NCBI GenBank assembly: GCA_035439505.1
Contig: DAORKJ010000017.1
Span: forward strand, 1-55,552
Direction of reading: 5' to 3'
Source: UBA7236 sp035439505
GTDB taxonomy: Bacteria > Bacteroidota > Bacteroidia > Chitinophagales > BACL12
DNA length: 55,552 nucleotides
In this document: positions 18,100 to 26,472 of the stretch, piece by piece
How positions within the stretch are numbered: the stretch's first letter is position 1
How the letters are laid out: each line of letters starts with the position of its first letter
Position numbers and translations under genes: made by a program
Notes under the pieces: model-generated
Told to the model about the DNA's origin: nothing
Databases searched by the model: none
What the model saw: only the letters and a program-made list of their open reading frames with translations

Positions 18100-18858
18100 A
18101 TGAAAAAAATATTCACTTTAGGATTAATTGTTTGCGCCATACAAAACCTGTTCGGACAAGCTGTAGGTTATCAAGGCAAAAAATTTACCGTTGAAGTAGG
18201 TTATTCGCCTGTCACAACTTTAACAGCAAGATATTTCGATTTTAATTTAAGTGATGCACATTATTTAAATGAGTCGCCAATTTTGGTAAAACATATTCCT
18301 AAAATAGCCGTTGAATACGTTGTGTTAAACCGAGGGAGTTTAATGTTGCGCTATAATAAATGGAATTTTACTACCAATTTGGAATATTCTGATTTAGCAA
18401 ATACCGAAACACATTTGGCCGGAGCCAACTCAAAAGGAAACATGTTAACGCTAGGGTATAAATCATTCCTTACCGCAACCCCTGCACCTTTAGGTAGTTA
18501 TTTTGGGATTTATGTCACCCATTATGGTTATTCATCTGAATATACAGATTCAGAATTTGACCAATTATCGATTCCGGATGAAATTCGCTCTTATGAACTT
18601 GACAATGCCCAGGCCATTGGATTTTTCGGGTCTTTGGGATTTAAAAATATTTTATGGGATCAGTTTACGCTGGATGTAAGTCTGGAAGCGGGTATTTTCC
18701 TTCCTATTGGCGAATCAACTACTTACTTTTCAGGAGATGAATTTGGCGACAATTACACCTTCGTGATAGGCGAAACGCCGCAAAGGGAGCATATTAAAAA
18801 CACCAATGTATTTTTTACAGTTGTGCCTACCGTCAGTTTTGGCTGGTTAGCCTTCTAA
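18100..18858 (+). CDS. Putative outer-membrane beta-barrel or envelope protein
   Basis: 252 residues. The ATG at 18100 starts a clear signal peptide (MKKIFTLGLIVCAIQNLFGQ); an earlier in-frame ATG at 18052 lies inside the M48 gene and is rejected. The rest alternates polar and aromatic residues as in small beta-barrels (LMLRYNKWNFTTNLEYSDL, GSYFGIYVTHYGYSSEY) and ends with TVSFGWLAF, a terminal Phe typical of outer-membrane proteins. I do not recognise a family. It follows the M48 protease by 7 bp, so it may be a partner of that protease. Confidence 0.55.
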   Translation: MKKIFTLGLIVCAIQNLFGQAVGYQGKKFTVEVGYSPVTTLTARYFDFNLSDAHYLNESPILVKHIPKIAVEYVVLNRGSLMLRYNKWNFTTNLEYSDLANTETHLAGANSKGNMLTLGYKSFLTATPAPLGSYFGIYVTHYGYSSEYTDSEFDQLSIPDEIRSYELDNAQAIGFFGSLGFKNILWDQFTLDVSLEAGIFLPIGESTTYFSGDEFGDNYTFVIGETPQREHIKNTNVFFTVVPTVSFGWLAF

Positions 18859-18876
18859 AAATTGGCTTTAATTCCG

Positions 18877-18884
18877 TACCTTTG
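18877..18884 (+). promoter_or_regulatory. -7 box TACCTTTG upstream of the tRNA region
   Basis: TACCTTTGCACCC is a perfect -7 match between the 18858 stop codon and the tRNA region. A TTGG at 18862-18865 is only 11 bp away, too close for a normal -33. It probably drives the tRNA-Arg transcript. Confidence 0.45.
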
Positions 18885-18920
18885 CACCCGCTAACAGCGT
18901 TTTTATTACCGCTTAGGCGA

Positions 18921-18947
18921 ATGCCCTTTTAAGATAAGGGTGTTTTA
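18921..18947 (+). terminator. Terminator-like hairpin resembling a tRNA anticodon arm
   Basis: CCCTT and AAGGG enclose TTAAGAT and are followed by TGTTTT. It could end the M48 operon. The same stretch, ATGCCCTTTTAAGATAAGGG, aligns with the anticodon part of the decayed tRNA copy 70 bp downstream (ATGCCTTCTAAGCTGAGGG), so it may be an older tRNA remnant. Confidence 0.4.
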
Positions 18948-18953
18948 CATATT

Positions 18954-19014
18954 GGCCTCGTAGCTCAGTGGATGTCCGCCCCGGCGGATGCCTTCTAAGC
19001 TGAGGGTCTTTTTT
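18954..19014 (+). pseudogene. Decayed tRNA-Arg copy (5' half plus altered anticodon arm)
   Basis: Bases 18954-18973 are identical to the first 20 bases of the real tRNA-Arg at 19031. The end of the D-arm is then replaced by a GC-rich hairpin, TCCGCC-CC-GGCGGA (18975-18988), followed by an anticodon-like GCCTTCTAAGC and GAGGGTC (18990-19008). The T-arm and the 3' acceptor strand are missing; instead there is TTTTTT. The last hairpin plus T-run would work as a terminator. It cannot fold into a tRNA. Confidence 0.8.
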
Positions 19015-19030
19015 AATGTTATTTTTTTAT

Positions 19031-19103
19031 GGCCTCGTAGCTCAGTGGATAGAGCATCTGCCTTCTAAGCAGAGGGTCGCAGGTTCGAATCTTGCCGAGG
19101 TCA
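19031..19103 (+). tRNA. tRNA-Arg (anticodon TCT)
   Basis: 73 nt without an encoded CCA. The acceptor stem pairs GGCCTCG with CGAGGTC (one G-U). The D-arm has GCTC/GAGC; the anticodon stem is TCTGC/GCAGA with loop CTTCTAA and anticodon TCT at 19064-19066. The T-arm is GCAGG-TTCGAAT-CTTGC. The discriminator is A103. It decodes AGA and AGG. Confidence 0.97.
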
Positions 19104-19150
19104 CTTTTTTTGAATATTGTTTTATTTCCCCTTAACACAAAATACAGCTA

Positions 19151-20080
19151 ATGGCCATTTGGATATTAAAAGCAGCTATTCAAAAAACAATATCCTTTTT
19201 GCCTTTCAGGCATAACATCAACTTTTTCTTTCAGAAGTACATTACCAAAGGTGTGCAGTTAACTGATGCACTGTTTACATCAAAACTGCATCACTGCCAG
19301 CAGCATTTTTCGGCCCATATTGTACACGGTAATAAAAAACCATCTTTCACGAGCCTGGAAATCGGGACGGGCTGGTTTCCCATTGTGCCTATTGGTCTTT
19401 ATTTATGTGGTGCAGAAAAAATTTATTCTGCCGACATAAAATCAGTGCTCAATAAAGAACGGTTAATTGAAACAATAAATAAATTTATTGAATATCATAA
19501 TAACGGTTCATTAGTAAAGTTTTTACCTGCCTATCAAAGTGATAAAATCAACAACATAGCTGCTTTACTGGTGGAAAATAAAAACCTGAATGAACTACTT
19601 GAACAGCTCAATATTGAACTGCTAATTGGGGATATCACTAAAGTTGATATTCAACAATTACCTAAAATTGATCTCATTAATTCTAATAATACATTCGAAC
19701 ATATTCCTCCGCAAGTTATTAATGCCATACTCGATTATTTTCACAATATTATTGTTGCTGATGGTGTAATGTCACATTTTATCGACATGAGCGACCATTT
19801 TGCCCATCTGGATAAATCAATTAGCGCATATAATTTTTTAAAGTTTTCTAAAACCCAATGGAAACTCATCGACAATTCCATCCAACCCCAAAACCGGTTG
19901 AGGATATGCGACTATACAACTTTATTAAAAAATGCTCAATTTAAAGTTGTGTTTCAAGAACCTTTAATTGATTCTGCTATCACAATTGATAAGGTAAACC
20001 TGAATCGCGATTTCAAAAATAATTATACTAGCGATTGCCTGCAAGTAACGCATGTGCTATTGGTAGCAAAAACCATATAA
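19151..20080 (+). CDS. Class I SAM-dependent methyltransferase-like protein
   Basis: 309 residues, no signal peptide. The SAM-binding motif I is probably LEIGTGWFPIVPIGLYLCGA, with the acidic end of strand 2 at YSADI, and a later SNNTFEHIPP at the motif IV position. This is the pattern of class I methyltransferases that act on small molecules or sugars. The C-terminal part (DMSDHFAHLDKSISAYNFLK, RLRICDYTTLLKNAQFKVV) is also typical of such enzymes encoded with glycan genes. The substrate is unknown. It begins 47 bp after the tRNA and stands alone on this strand. Confidence 0.72.
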   Translation: MAIWILKAAIQKTISFLPFRHNINFFFQKYITKGVQLTDALFTSKLHHCQQHFSAHIVHGNKKPSFTSLEIGTGWFPIVPIGLYLCGAEKIYSADIKSVLNKERLIETINKFIEYHNNGSLVKFLPAYQSDKINNIAALLVENKNLNELLEQLNIELLIGDITKVDIQQLPKIDLINSNNTFEHIPPQVINAILDYFHNIIVADGVMSHFIDMSDHFAHLDKSISAYNFLKFSKTQWKLIDNSIQPQNRLRICDYTTLLKNAQFKVVFQEPLIDSAITIDKVNLNRDFKNNYTSDCLQVTHVLLVAKTI

Positions 20081-20152
20081 TCATGCATTAAAAAAAATGC
20101 CGTTTTGCATAAATGGAAAATGCTTATTAAATTTACTATTTACTCCTTATAA

Positions 20153-20182
20153 TTGTATAACATTAAACAATCATTACCTTAA
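20153..20182 (+). promoter_or_regulatory. Candidate promoter TTG-N19-TACCTTAA
   Basis: TTG at 20153-20155, exactly 19 bases, then TACCTTAA at 20175-20182 (two mismatches at the end of TAnnTTTG). It lies 10 nt before the ATG at 20193. Confidence 0.4.
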
Positions 20183-20192
20183 ATAAAATGTC

Positions 20193-22069
20193 ATGAAAAA
20201 ACTACTGCTCACCGGCTCCTTTATTTTCACACTAATTGCAAATAGTTTCACGCAAATTGTAAGCGGCGATGCCTTTATTAAAGGCAATTTCGTTGAAGGT
20301 GGAATTAACACCTGTGGCGCATTTGCCACAAATATAGTTGCGCCATTTGGTTATCATCCTAATGCCTCTGGTTCTAAATTAAGTTTTGTTGCAGATAGCG
20401 ATATGGATGGGTGGCTTTCAGGAACACCTAACAGGTGTGGTGATTATATCATTCCAGGATCACCTGTTGAAGGTTGGTCTTTACAATTTAATGGTGTTAC
20501 TTACACCAACACAGATCAGGGCTGTGGACTATCCAATATTCCTGGTGACGTTGATAATTATTCCAATGATGGTTCTGCAGCCAGTGTAGACTGGATTGGA
20601 AGTATTGTAGGTATCGAAATAACACAACACAGCTCTATTGGAATAAATGATTTATTTGCTTTGCATGAAATAACAATTAAAAATACCACTGCGTCAACAA
20701 TTAGTAATGTTTATTACAAACGCAATTTAGACCCGGATCCGGAAGCTGTAATTACAGCTGCAGGATATACAAGTATTAATACTGTTGTATCAAATCCACC
20801 ACTAAGCGGTGACGCCCTAGTTTCAGCAGTTGGAGAAGACTATGGTTGTTATATTGCTCTTGGTGCTAGAAACGCAGATGCTAAAGTTAGCTACGGTAAT
20901 TTTAGTACTACTGATGGCTCACCTGAAGAGGCTTATAATGGGTTAGCTGGCTATACAACTTCAGGCACTAATATTAATGACGAAGCAATTCAGATAACTT
21001 TTCTGATTGGTGATATTGCCGCCGGCGATTCTACAGTAATTGCTTTCGCTCACATCTTTGACCCTACTGCCGAAGAAGCTGCTTTAGCGGCTACAGACCT
21101 CAATTTTGTGTGCAACCCTCCAACATCAATTTCAACAGATGTAACAACAACATCAGCAACTTTAAGTTGGCCTGCTATTGTTGGTGCTGAAGGATATTCT
21201 ATTAAATATCGTCCTACTGCAGGTGGTACATGGACACCACTGCCATTGGCTGTTACACCAAGTGCAACAATTACCGGATTAACGGCTTGTACCAATTATA
21301 CCTACAAAATTTTTACAACCTGCGATACCTCCAATTCATCAACTACTGTTGGCACATTTACAACCGAATGTTTACCATGCACATTTGCGCCAACAGGATT
21401 ATTTACTGATAACATTACCACAACTACTGCCAAATTAAACTGGTCTGCTGATCCTGATGCCATAAAATACAAAGTATCTTATGGCCCTGTTGGAGGACCA
21501 ATGACAACTATTAACGCAACTTCTAATTTTAAAAGCATCAGTGGATTAACACCTGGCACAACTTATAACTTTAAAGTAAGAAGTGTTTGTGGTGCCGGTA
21601 TTAACTCGCCATTTTCAACCTCTTCCGTTTTTACCACATTGTTAAAAATGGGTGAATACAATCCAGGAATTACTATCTATCCAAACCCGGCAAATGATTT
21701 CGTAAATATCAACTTACAAAATTTAATGCCTGAACCTGTAACTATTAATATTTACGATATGGTGGGTAATTTGGTTGCTGCACAAACAGTAGAAAATGCT
21801 GAAACCAATTATTCCACTCAATTAAGCACTAGTAATTTTGCATCCGGCATGTATATTTTACAAGTANNNNNNNNNNNNNNNNNNNNNNNNNNNNNNNNNN
21901 NNNNNNNNNNNNNNNNNNNNNNNNNNNNNNNNNNNNNNNNNNNNNNNNNNNNNNNNNNNNNNNNNNTTCCACTCAATTAAGCACTAGTAATTTTGCATCC
22001 GGCATGTATATTTTACAAGTAGAACAAAGTGGATACAAACAAATAGAACAAATAATTATTTCGAAATAA
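20193..22069 (+). CDS. Secreted fibronectin type III protein with T9SS type A sorting domain (intact once the false gap is collapsed)
   Basis: A 100-N gap at 21867-21966 appears to break the gene, but the 55 bases before and after it are identical. Removing one copy plus the N gives 573 residues in one frame ending at the TAA 22067-22069. Signal peptide (MKKLLLTGSFIFTLIANSF); an N-terminal domain of about 290 residues I do not recognise, with paired cysteines (NTCGAF, NRCGDY, GCGLS); then two fibronectin type III domains (about 303-390 and 395-480; SATLSWPAIVGAEGYSIKY, TAKLNWSADPDAIKYKVSY). The tail (IYPNPANDFVNINL through FASGMYILQVEQSG, ending QIIISK) is a type A sorting domain. Probably a surface or released protein with a binding role. 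Confidence 0.85.
21812..22021. other. Scaffold gap (100 N at 21867-21966) flanked by identical 55-bp copies
   Basis: 21812-21866 and 21967-22021 are the same 55 bases, the same arrangement and length as at 7872-8081. The segment most probably exists once in the genome. Confidence 0.93.
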
Positions 22070-22089
22070 ACCATCCAATAAAATAAAGT

Positions 22090-22117
22090 AAAGGCCGGCG
22101 ATTGTCGGCCTTTTTTT
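22090..22117 (+). terminator. Rho-independent terminator after the fibronectin protein gene
   Basis: AAGGCCG (22091-22097) pairs with CGGCCTT (22106-22112), followed by a run of seven T in total. Confidence 0.85.
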
Positions 22118-22157
22118 ATTTTAAAAAATGCATATTAACTTGCGGCAAAATTAACAT

Positions 22158-22820
22158 ATGTTAAAAACGATAAGTCTCCTCTCCTGTTTGATAATTTGCA
22201 CAACTCTATTTTCCCAGGATACCTTTTTACGATTTGAATACAGCACAGGCAAATCTAAATTTGTTGCCGGTGATGAATCCGGAATGGTAGACAACAAAAC
22301 ATATCAGCTCGGATTAATTATTGAACACGAAGTTGCCGGCAATTTTATTGTTGATGAAGACCATGGCAGATATTATTATGGCTTAAGATTCAGACATTTA
22401 CAAGCCGGCTCCATCAATAGTATTTATCAAGGCTACGAAAGTCATACTTACGATTACCTTGAAGTACCTTTAGGGATACAAACAGACTGGATTTCATTGT
22501 TTGAACATAGCCTTGTTTTGGGTACTGATTTCGGGATATTTGGTACTTATCCTTTATCAGTTAAAGGAGAAAGAACTGGGCCCGATGCTATCGCATGGTC
22601 TGAAGAATACGAGCGTGTATGGTTTATTTTCGGCTTTAATATTGGCGGATATATTGGACTCAATTTTGGTGATAAAATTGGTATCAAAGCCAATCGTTTT
22701 GGACAATTTCCATTTATTCCAATTACCAGGTCCAAACCGGAAGGCTGGACGGGACCGGAATACAAACCGCAACTACTCACTGATGGCGGATGGCAGTTTA
22801 TGGTCAACTATAAATTTTAG
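22158..22820 (+). CDS. Putative outer-membrane beta-barrel protein
   Basis: 220 residues with signal peptide (MLKTISLLSCLIICTTLFSQ). The body alternates hydrophobic and polar residues with many aromatics (GRYYYGLRFRHLQAGS, HTYDYLEVPLGIQTDW, VWFIFGFNIGGYIGLNFGDK) and ends WQFMVNYKF. A C-terminal aromatic residue is typical of outer-membrane barrels. No family is recognised. It sits between the terminator at 22090 and the convergent purC gene, with only 9 bp between the two stop codons, so it appears to be a single-gene unit. Confidence 0.55.
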   Translation: MLKTISLLSCLIICTTLFSQDTFLRFEYSTGKSKFVAGDESGMVDNKTYQLGLIIEHEVAGNFIVDEDHGRYYYGLRFRHLQAGSINSIYQGYESHTYDYLEVPLGIQTDWISLFEHSLVLGTDFGIFGTYPLSVKGERTGPDAIAWSEEYERVWFIFGFNIGGYIGLNFGDKIGIKANRFGQFPFIPITRSKPEGWTGPEYKPQLLTDGGWQFMVNYKF

Positions 22821-22829
22821 GCTAATTAC

Positions 22830-23771
22830 TTATATAGATAACCTACTTAGTGCAGTAGATACATTGTTTTCTATTTCTGCAACACTGTTTGATACAGGTT
22901 CGAATTTTTTTCCTGTAACGTGTTCGTATAATTCTATATAACGATCTGAAATTGTTTTAATCCAACTATCTGTCATTTCAGGAACAACCTGACCTTCTTT
23001 CCCCATAAATCCATTTTCAATCAACCATTCACGTACAAATTCTTTGGATAATTGTTTTTGATGTGCTCCTGCAGACTGGCGTTCTGCATATCCTTCTGCA
23101 TAAAAATAGCGTGAAGAATCCGGCGTATGAATTTCATCCATCAAAACAACTTCACCATTCAATATACCAAATTCATATTTCGTATCTACTAAAATCAACC
23201 CTTGTTTCAATGCCATTTCAGTCCCACGTGCAAATAATTTTCTGGTATAATCCTCCATTTGCAAATAATCGTTTTCACTCACCAACCCCTGACGCAAAAT
23301 TTCTTCTCTCGAAATATCTTCATCATGCCCGGCTGCCGCTTTTGTTGTAGGTGTAATTATAGGTTCCGGAAATTTGTCGTTTTCTTTTAATCCATCAGGC
23401 ATTGTTACCCCGCATATAATCCGTTTTCCGCTTTTGTATTCTCTCCACGAATGTCCGCTCAAGTATCCTCTTATTACCATTTCCACTTTAACAGGTTCAC
23501 ATCTGTATCCAATAGCAACACGCGGATCGGGGGTTGATATCAACCAATTTGGAGCAACATCTCTTGTAGCCTCTAAAAAATAAGCTGCTAATTGATTTAA
23601 CACCTGACCTTTATATGGAATAGGTTTGGGTAGAATAACATCAAATGCCGAAATCCGGTCACTTGCGACCATTACCAATACATTATTTTGGATGGTATAA
23701 ACATCTCGCACTTTGCCATGATACACTTCAGTGGTGCCGGGAAACTTAAAATTGGTGGATTGAATTGCCAT
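22830..23771 (-). CDS. purC: Phosphoribosylaminoimidazole-succinocarboxamide synthase
   Basis: 313 residues, cytoplasmic. It joins aspartate to CAIR with ATP, step eight of purine synthesis. Family hallmarks: GKVRDVY near residue 19, VASDRISAFDVILP, the VEMVIRGYLSGHSWREY block, LVDTKYEFG and LMDEIHTPDSSRY. The length fits the longer (about 300-residue) PurC type rather than the short 240-residue enterobacterial form. It starts 23 bp after the membrane-anchored gene at 23795 and has a -7 box (23790-23797) that overlaps that gene's stop codon, so it can be made from its own promoter. Confidence 0.96.
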   Translation of the reverse strand: MAIQSTNFKFPGTTEVYHGKVRDVYTIQNNVLVMVASDRISAFDVILPKPIPYKGQVLNQLAAYFLEATRDVAPNWLISTPDPRVAIGYRCEPVKVEMVIRGYLSGHSWREYKSGKRIICGVTMPDGLKENDKFPEPIITPTTKAAAGHDEDISREEILRQGLVSENDYLQMEDYTRKLFARGTEMALKQGLILVDTKYEFGILNGEVVLMDEIHTPDSSRYFYAEGYAERQSAGAHQKQLSKEFVREWLIENGFMGKEGQVVPEMTDSWIKTISDRYIELYEHVTGKKFEPVSNSVAEIENNVSTALSRLSI

Positions 23772-23789
23772 ATTGGATTGTTAACGCGA

Positions 23790-23797
23790 CAAAGTTA
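23790..23797 (-). promoter_or_regulatory. -7 box TAACTTTG for purC
   Basis: Perfect TAnnTTTG on the minus strand, ending 18 nt before the purC ATG and overlapping the stop codon of the upstream gene at 23795-23797. No -33 element at the expected spacing. Confidence 0.5.
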
Positions 23798-26395
23798 CAA
23801 AATCCTATACGCGAGTACAGCGTTGCCAATTACGGTTATGAGCATTTTATCCCCATTCGACGAAATTGTCTTTATGGTAGTTTTGGCACTTCCTTCTATT
23901 GGAAATCCATTAATTACCTTGCCATCCGCATCAAATAAGAATAGTCTGTTGTCCAGTGTGTTATAACCAAAGTAGGTATTTGATCCTGCTGTATATTTAA
24001 CAGGCACATCAACTGCAAGTGCAGCTTCTGTAACAAAAATATTATTGCCTAAAATAGTATTTGCTTTAAAATACGACTCATCAAAATAAATAACATCTAA
24101 TGTATCATCGTGCTGAACATCCAAAATCAATTGCTTCCCTGATATAGTTTTACCCGGAATGGATTGCACTTGAAGTAAAGAATCCACAACAATAATATTC
24201 CCCATTTGGTCAATCACGCCAATTTGATGACCGGCTTGAATCATGTCGGCAAATGCTGATTTTAAAGGAATAACCTGCAAACTATTTCCATTTTCTTTTT
24301 TTAATTGAATTCCTTTGTCATTTACAAATCCAAATACCTGATTACCTTTTGAAGTAAAATCAAAAATCGAAGAGTTCACTATTCCAGCACCTTTTAATGG
24401 ACTCCAACCAGCAATTGGTTTACCATCTTTATAGTAACCATATATATTGCCATTATCACACGCAACAAACATTTTATAATTTTCTTTGTCCTTATCAATT
24501 ACTGCAATAGCATTATTAATACGGGTAGTAAGTGTTATGGGAAACCCTTCAACTGCTTCGCCCTGCGCATCTACTAAATAAATTGCATTTTGGGTATTAA
24601 ATACAAATTGCGTTTTGTCGTTATTATAAAAATCAACTTCATGGATATCACTTAATATTTTACTGTCTAAACTAAGTTTCCATTGCACATCTCCATTTAG
24701 AGAAATTTGAATAAGTTGATTGGCTGTGTCTTGCACCAACACACAATGCTGACGCGACACATCATTATAAACACAAAATGGACCACTTTGAACCGGAGCA
24801 TCTAAATCTATTTTCCATAGTGACCCACTACTTTTTTGAGGATTCGTTTCAAAATGCACAAAACCATTTACCAGATAAACATTTTTGTTTTGAGTAAACT
24901 GCAATTCCAATTGTGAGAACTGTTGCAATAATTGCAGGTTCGCAGAAAGCGAGTCAAGATGTTTATCGGCAATATAACCGGTTATTAATTTTTCACTTTT
25001 TGCTAAATCAAGATAAACAGACGCATTAAATGAGGCTGATATTTCTTTTTTAAAATCAAGGTATTGTGCGTTTTTACTAAGGCCACGGTTACCTGTTGCG
25101 GCATCAATCAAATTTGTTATTTGCAAATAATCAAAAGCAATTACTAATGCATCATTTTGCCAAAATCCATAACACACCTCAGGTAATTGTATGCCGGAAA
25201 GTTTTTCAGCCATTTCGAAACAATTGAAAGTGGAAATATCTATTCCTTTATAACTCAGTGTATCTGACACTAATGCATACTTCAATTTACTTTTTGCAAG
25301 CTGCATATCCAGGGTTGGAACAATTACAAATGCACGTTTACCTAAGTTACCATCTAAGGTTTCAGACAATCCAACAATTAACGACTCTGCCATCCATGGC
25401 GACCAGTAATCAAAAAATTCACGGTTCGCACTTTCATCTTTCAATTTTGATGCAAAATTTTCTGACAATTGGGTGCTATTAATTCTATACAATACAGCAA
25501 CATTATCCGGTACTGCAGGATGCATATCTGTTGCAAGCTGACCGGTATATTGTCCCAATGATAAAGTTGATTGTTCACCTTTTGCCGATGCATATCCATT
25601 TAGTGCAATACCATTTGTTTTTAATTCAGGCTGTAAACCGATCCATGAAACATAATTTTTCATTTGCATAATACTTGCATACTTTTCATTTGTAGAAAAC
25701 ATGGAAAAGTAGTCCGCCATTTGTGCAGTATTAATATAAAACGCATAATTGTTGTTTGAAGCGTTATTTAAATTTGAAAACACATCTTGAAATGCTTCAT
25801 TTTCGGTTACAGGGTTACCCTTTTTTAATTGCAAGATGGCATTTTCAACAAGTACCGAAGTTGTACTAAAAATAAAAATGCCGTTTTCTAAAGCAAATGA
25901 AAAAGCCGTATCAGTCCCTTTATAGGATATTTCATAAATCAAGGACCTTTCAAATGTGTGGGTATTTATATCCGGATTTTGTTGGTTAATTACCGGTTTG
26001 AAATTTTTAAGATTCAACTTTGCAGCTTCATCAAGTTGCAATAAAATTAAATAATCAATTTTGGTATTACCTGTAGTGAATGCACCTGCTACCACTCTGC
26101 TGTTCAATAAATCGCTGAGCAGTTCTGGATTGGTAGACAGCACGCCGGCATACAAATTAAAATCACTATGTAAAGTTCCAATCATGGAAGTTTGCCTGAG
26201 CGCTCCGAATATTTCATTTTGATTTAATGCAATAGAAAAATCATTCGCTTTTTTTATGTCGAAGAAACACAATACATCATTAGGCATAGCATTCAGCACT
26301 GTTTCGTTGCGTTTATTAAAAAACAGCATATAAACAGTAAAAAACACCAATAACGCGCCTCCACCTATAATACCCCAAAGCTTTGTTTTGCTCAT
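23795..26395 (-). CDS. Large membrane-anchored protein with C-terminal propeller-like region, function unknown
   Basis: 866 residues. One N-terminal membrane helix (LWGIIGGGALLVFFTVYMLF) with a short cytoplasmic start suggests a periplasmic protein held in the inner membrane. Residues about 30-500 (AMPNDVLCFFDIKKANDF, DYLILLQLDEA and so on) resemble the DUF3352-type proteins that Bacteroidota encode; their role is unknown. From about 530 there is a beta-propeller-like section with repeated short strands (LVQDTANQLIQISLNGDVQW, AIYLVDAQGEAVEGFPITL, DNGNIYGYYKDGKPIAGW), as in PQQ-like repeats, ending KVINGFPIEGSAKTTIKTIS. It is upstream of purC on the same strand. It shares a back-to-back promoter region with the divergent DUF423 gene. 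Confidence 0.55.
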   Translation of the reverse strand: MSKTKLWGIIGGGALLVFFTVYMLFFNKRNETVLNAMPNDVLCFFDIKKANDFSIALNQNEIFGALRQTSMIGTLHSDFNLYAGVLSTNPELLSDLLNSRVVAGAFTTGNTKIDYLILLQLDEAAKLNLKNFKPVINQQNPDINTHTFERSLIYEISYKGTDTAFSFALENGIFIFSTTSVLVENAILQLKKGNPVTENEAFQDVFSNLNNASNNNYAFYINTAQMADYFSMFSTNEKYASIMQMKNYVSWIGLQPELKTNGIALNGYASAKGEQSTLSLGQYTGQLATDMHPAVPDNVAVLYRINSTQLSENFASKLKDESANREFFDYWSPWMAESLIVGLSETLDGNLGKRAFVIVPTLDMQLAKSKLKYALVSDTLSYKGIDISTFNCFEMAEKLSGIQLPEVCYGFWQNDALVIAFDYLQITNLIDAATGNRGLSKNAQYLDFKKEISASFNASVYLDLAKSEKLITGYIADKHLDSLSANLQLLQQFSQLELQFTQNKNVYLVNGFVHFETNPQKSSGSLWKIDLDAPVQSGPFCVYNDVSRQHCVLVQDTANQLIQISLNGDVQWKLSLDSKILSDIHEVDFYNNDKTQFVFNTQNAIYLVDAQGEAVEGFPITLTTRINNAIAVIDKDKENYKMFVACDNGNIYGYYKDGKPIAGWSPLKGAGIVNSSIFDFTSKGNQVFGFVNDKGIQLKKENGNSLQVIPLKSAFADMIQAGHQIGVIDQMGNIIVVDSLLQVQSIPGKTISGKQLILDVQHDDTLDVIYFDESYFKANTILGNNIFVTEAALAVDVPVKYTAGSNTYFGYNTLDNRLFLFDADGKVINGFPIEGSAKTTIKTISSNGDKMLITVIGNAVLAYRIL

Positions 26396-26414
26396 AATTC
26401 CTTTGTTACCTTTG
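26382..26414 (+). promoter_or_regulatory. Promoter TTTG-N21-TACCTTTG for the DUF423 gene
   Basis: TTTG at 26382-26385 and a perfect -7 box TACCTTTG at 26407-26414. The box directly abuts the divergent -7 box at 26415-26422. Confidence 0.6.
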
Positions 26415-26422
26415 CAAAGCTA
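26415..26422 (-). promoter_or_regulatory. -7 box TAGCTTTG for the membrane-anchored gene at 23795
   Basis: Perfect TAnnTTTG on the minus strand, ending 19 nt before the ATG at 26395 and touching the plus-strand -7 box. Confidence 0.55.
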
Positions 26423-26472
26423 ACCTGATAATAGGGTTAATGGTATTCACCTATTCACATCAATTTATAAAA

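Noticed and set aside
18954..19014. A second functional tRNA-Arg
   Set aside because: The T-arm and the 3' acceptor strand are missing, so it cannot fold as a tRNA.
22501..22941. 146-residue reading frame overlapping the end of the gene at 22158
   Set aside because: It is out of frame with the clear beta-barrel-like gene and runs into the purC coding region; no domain is visible.
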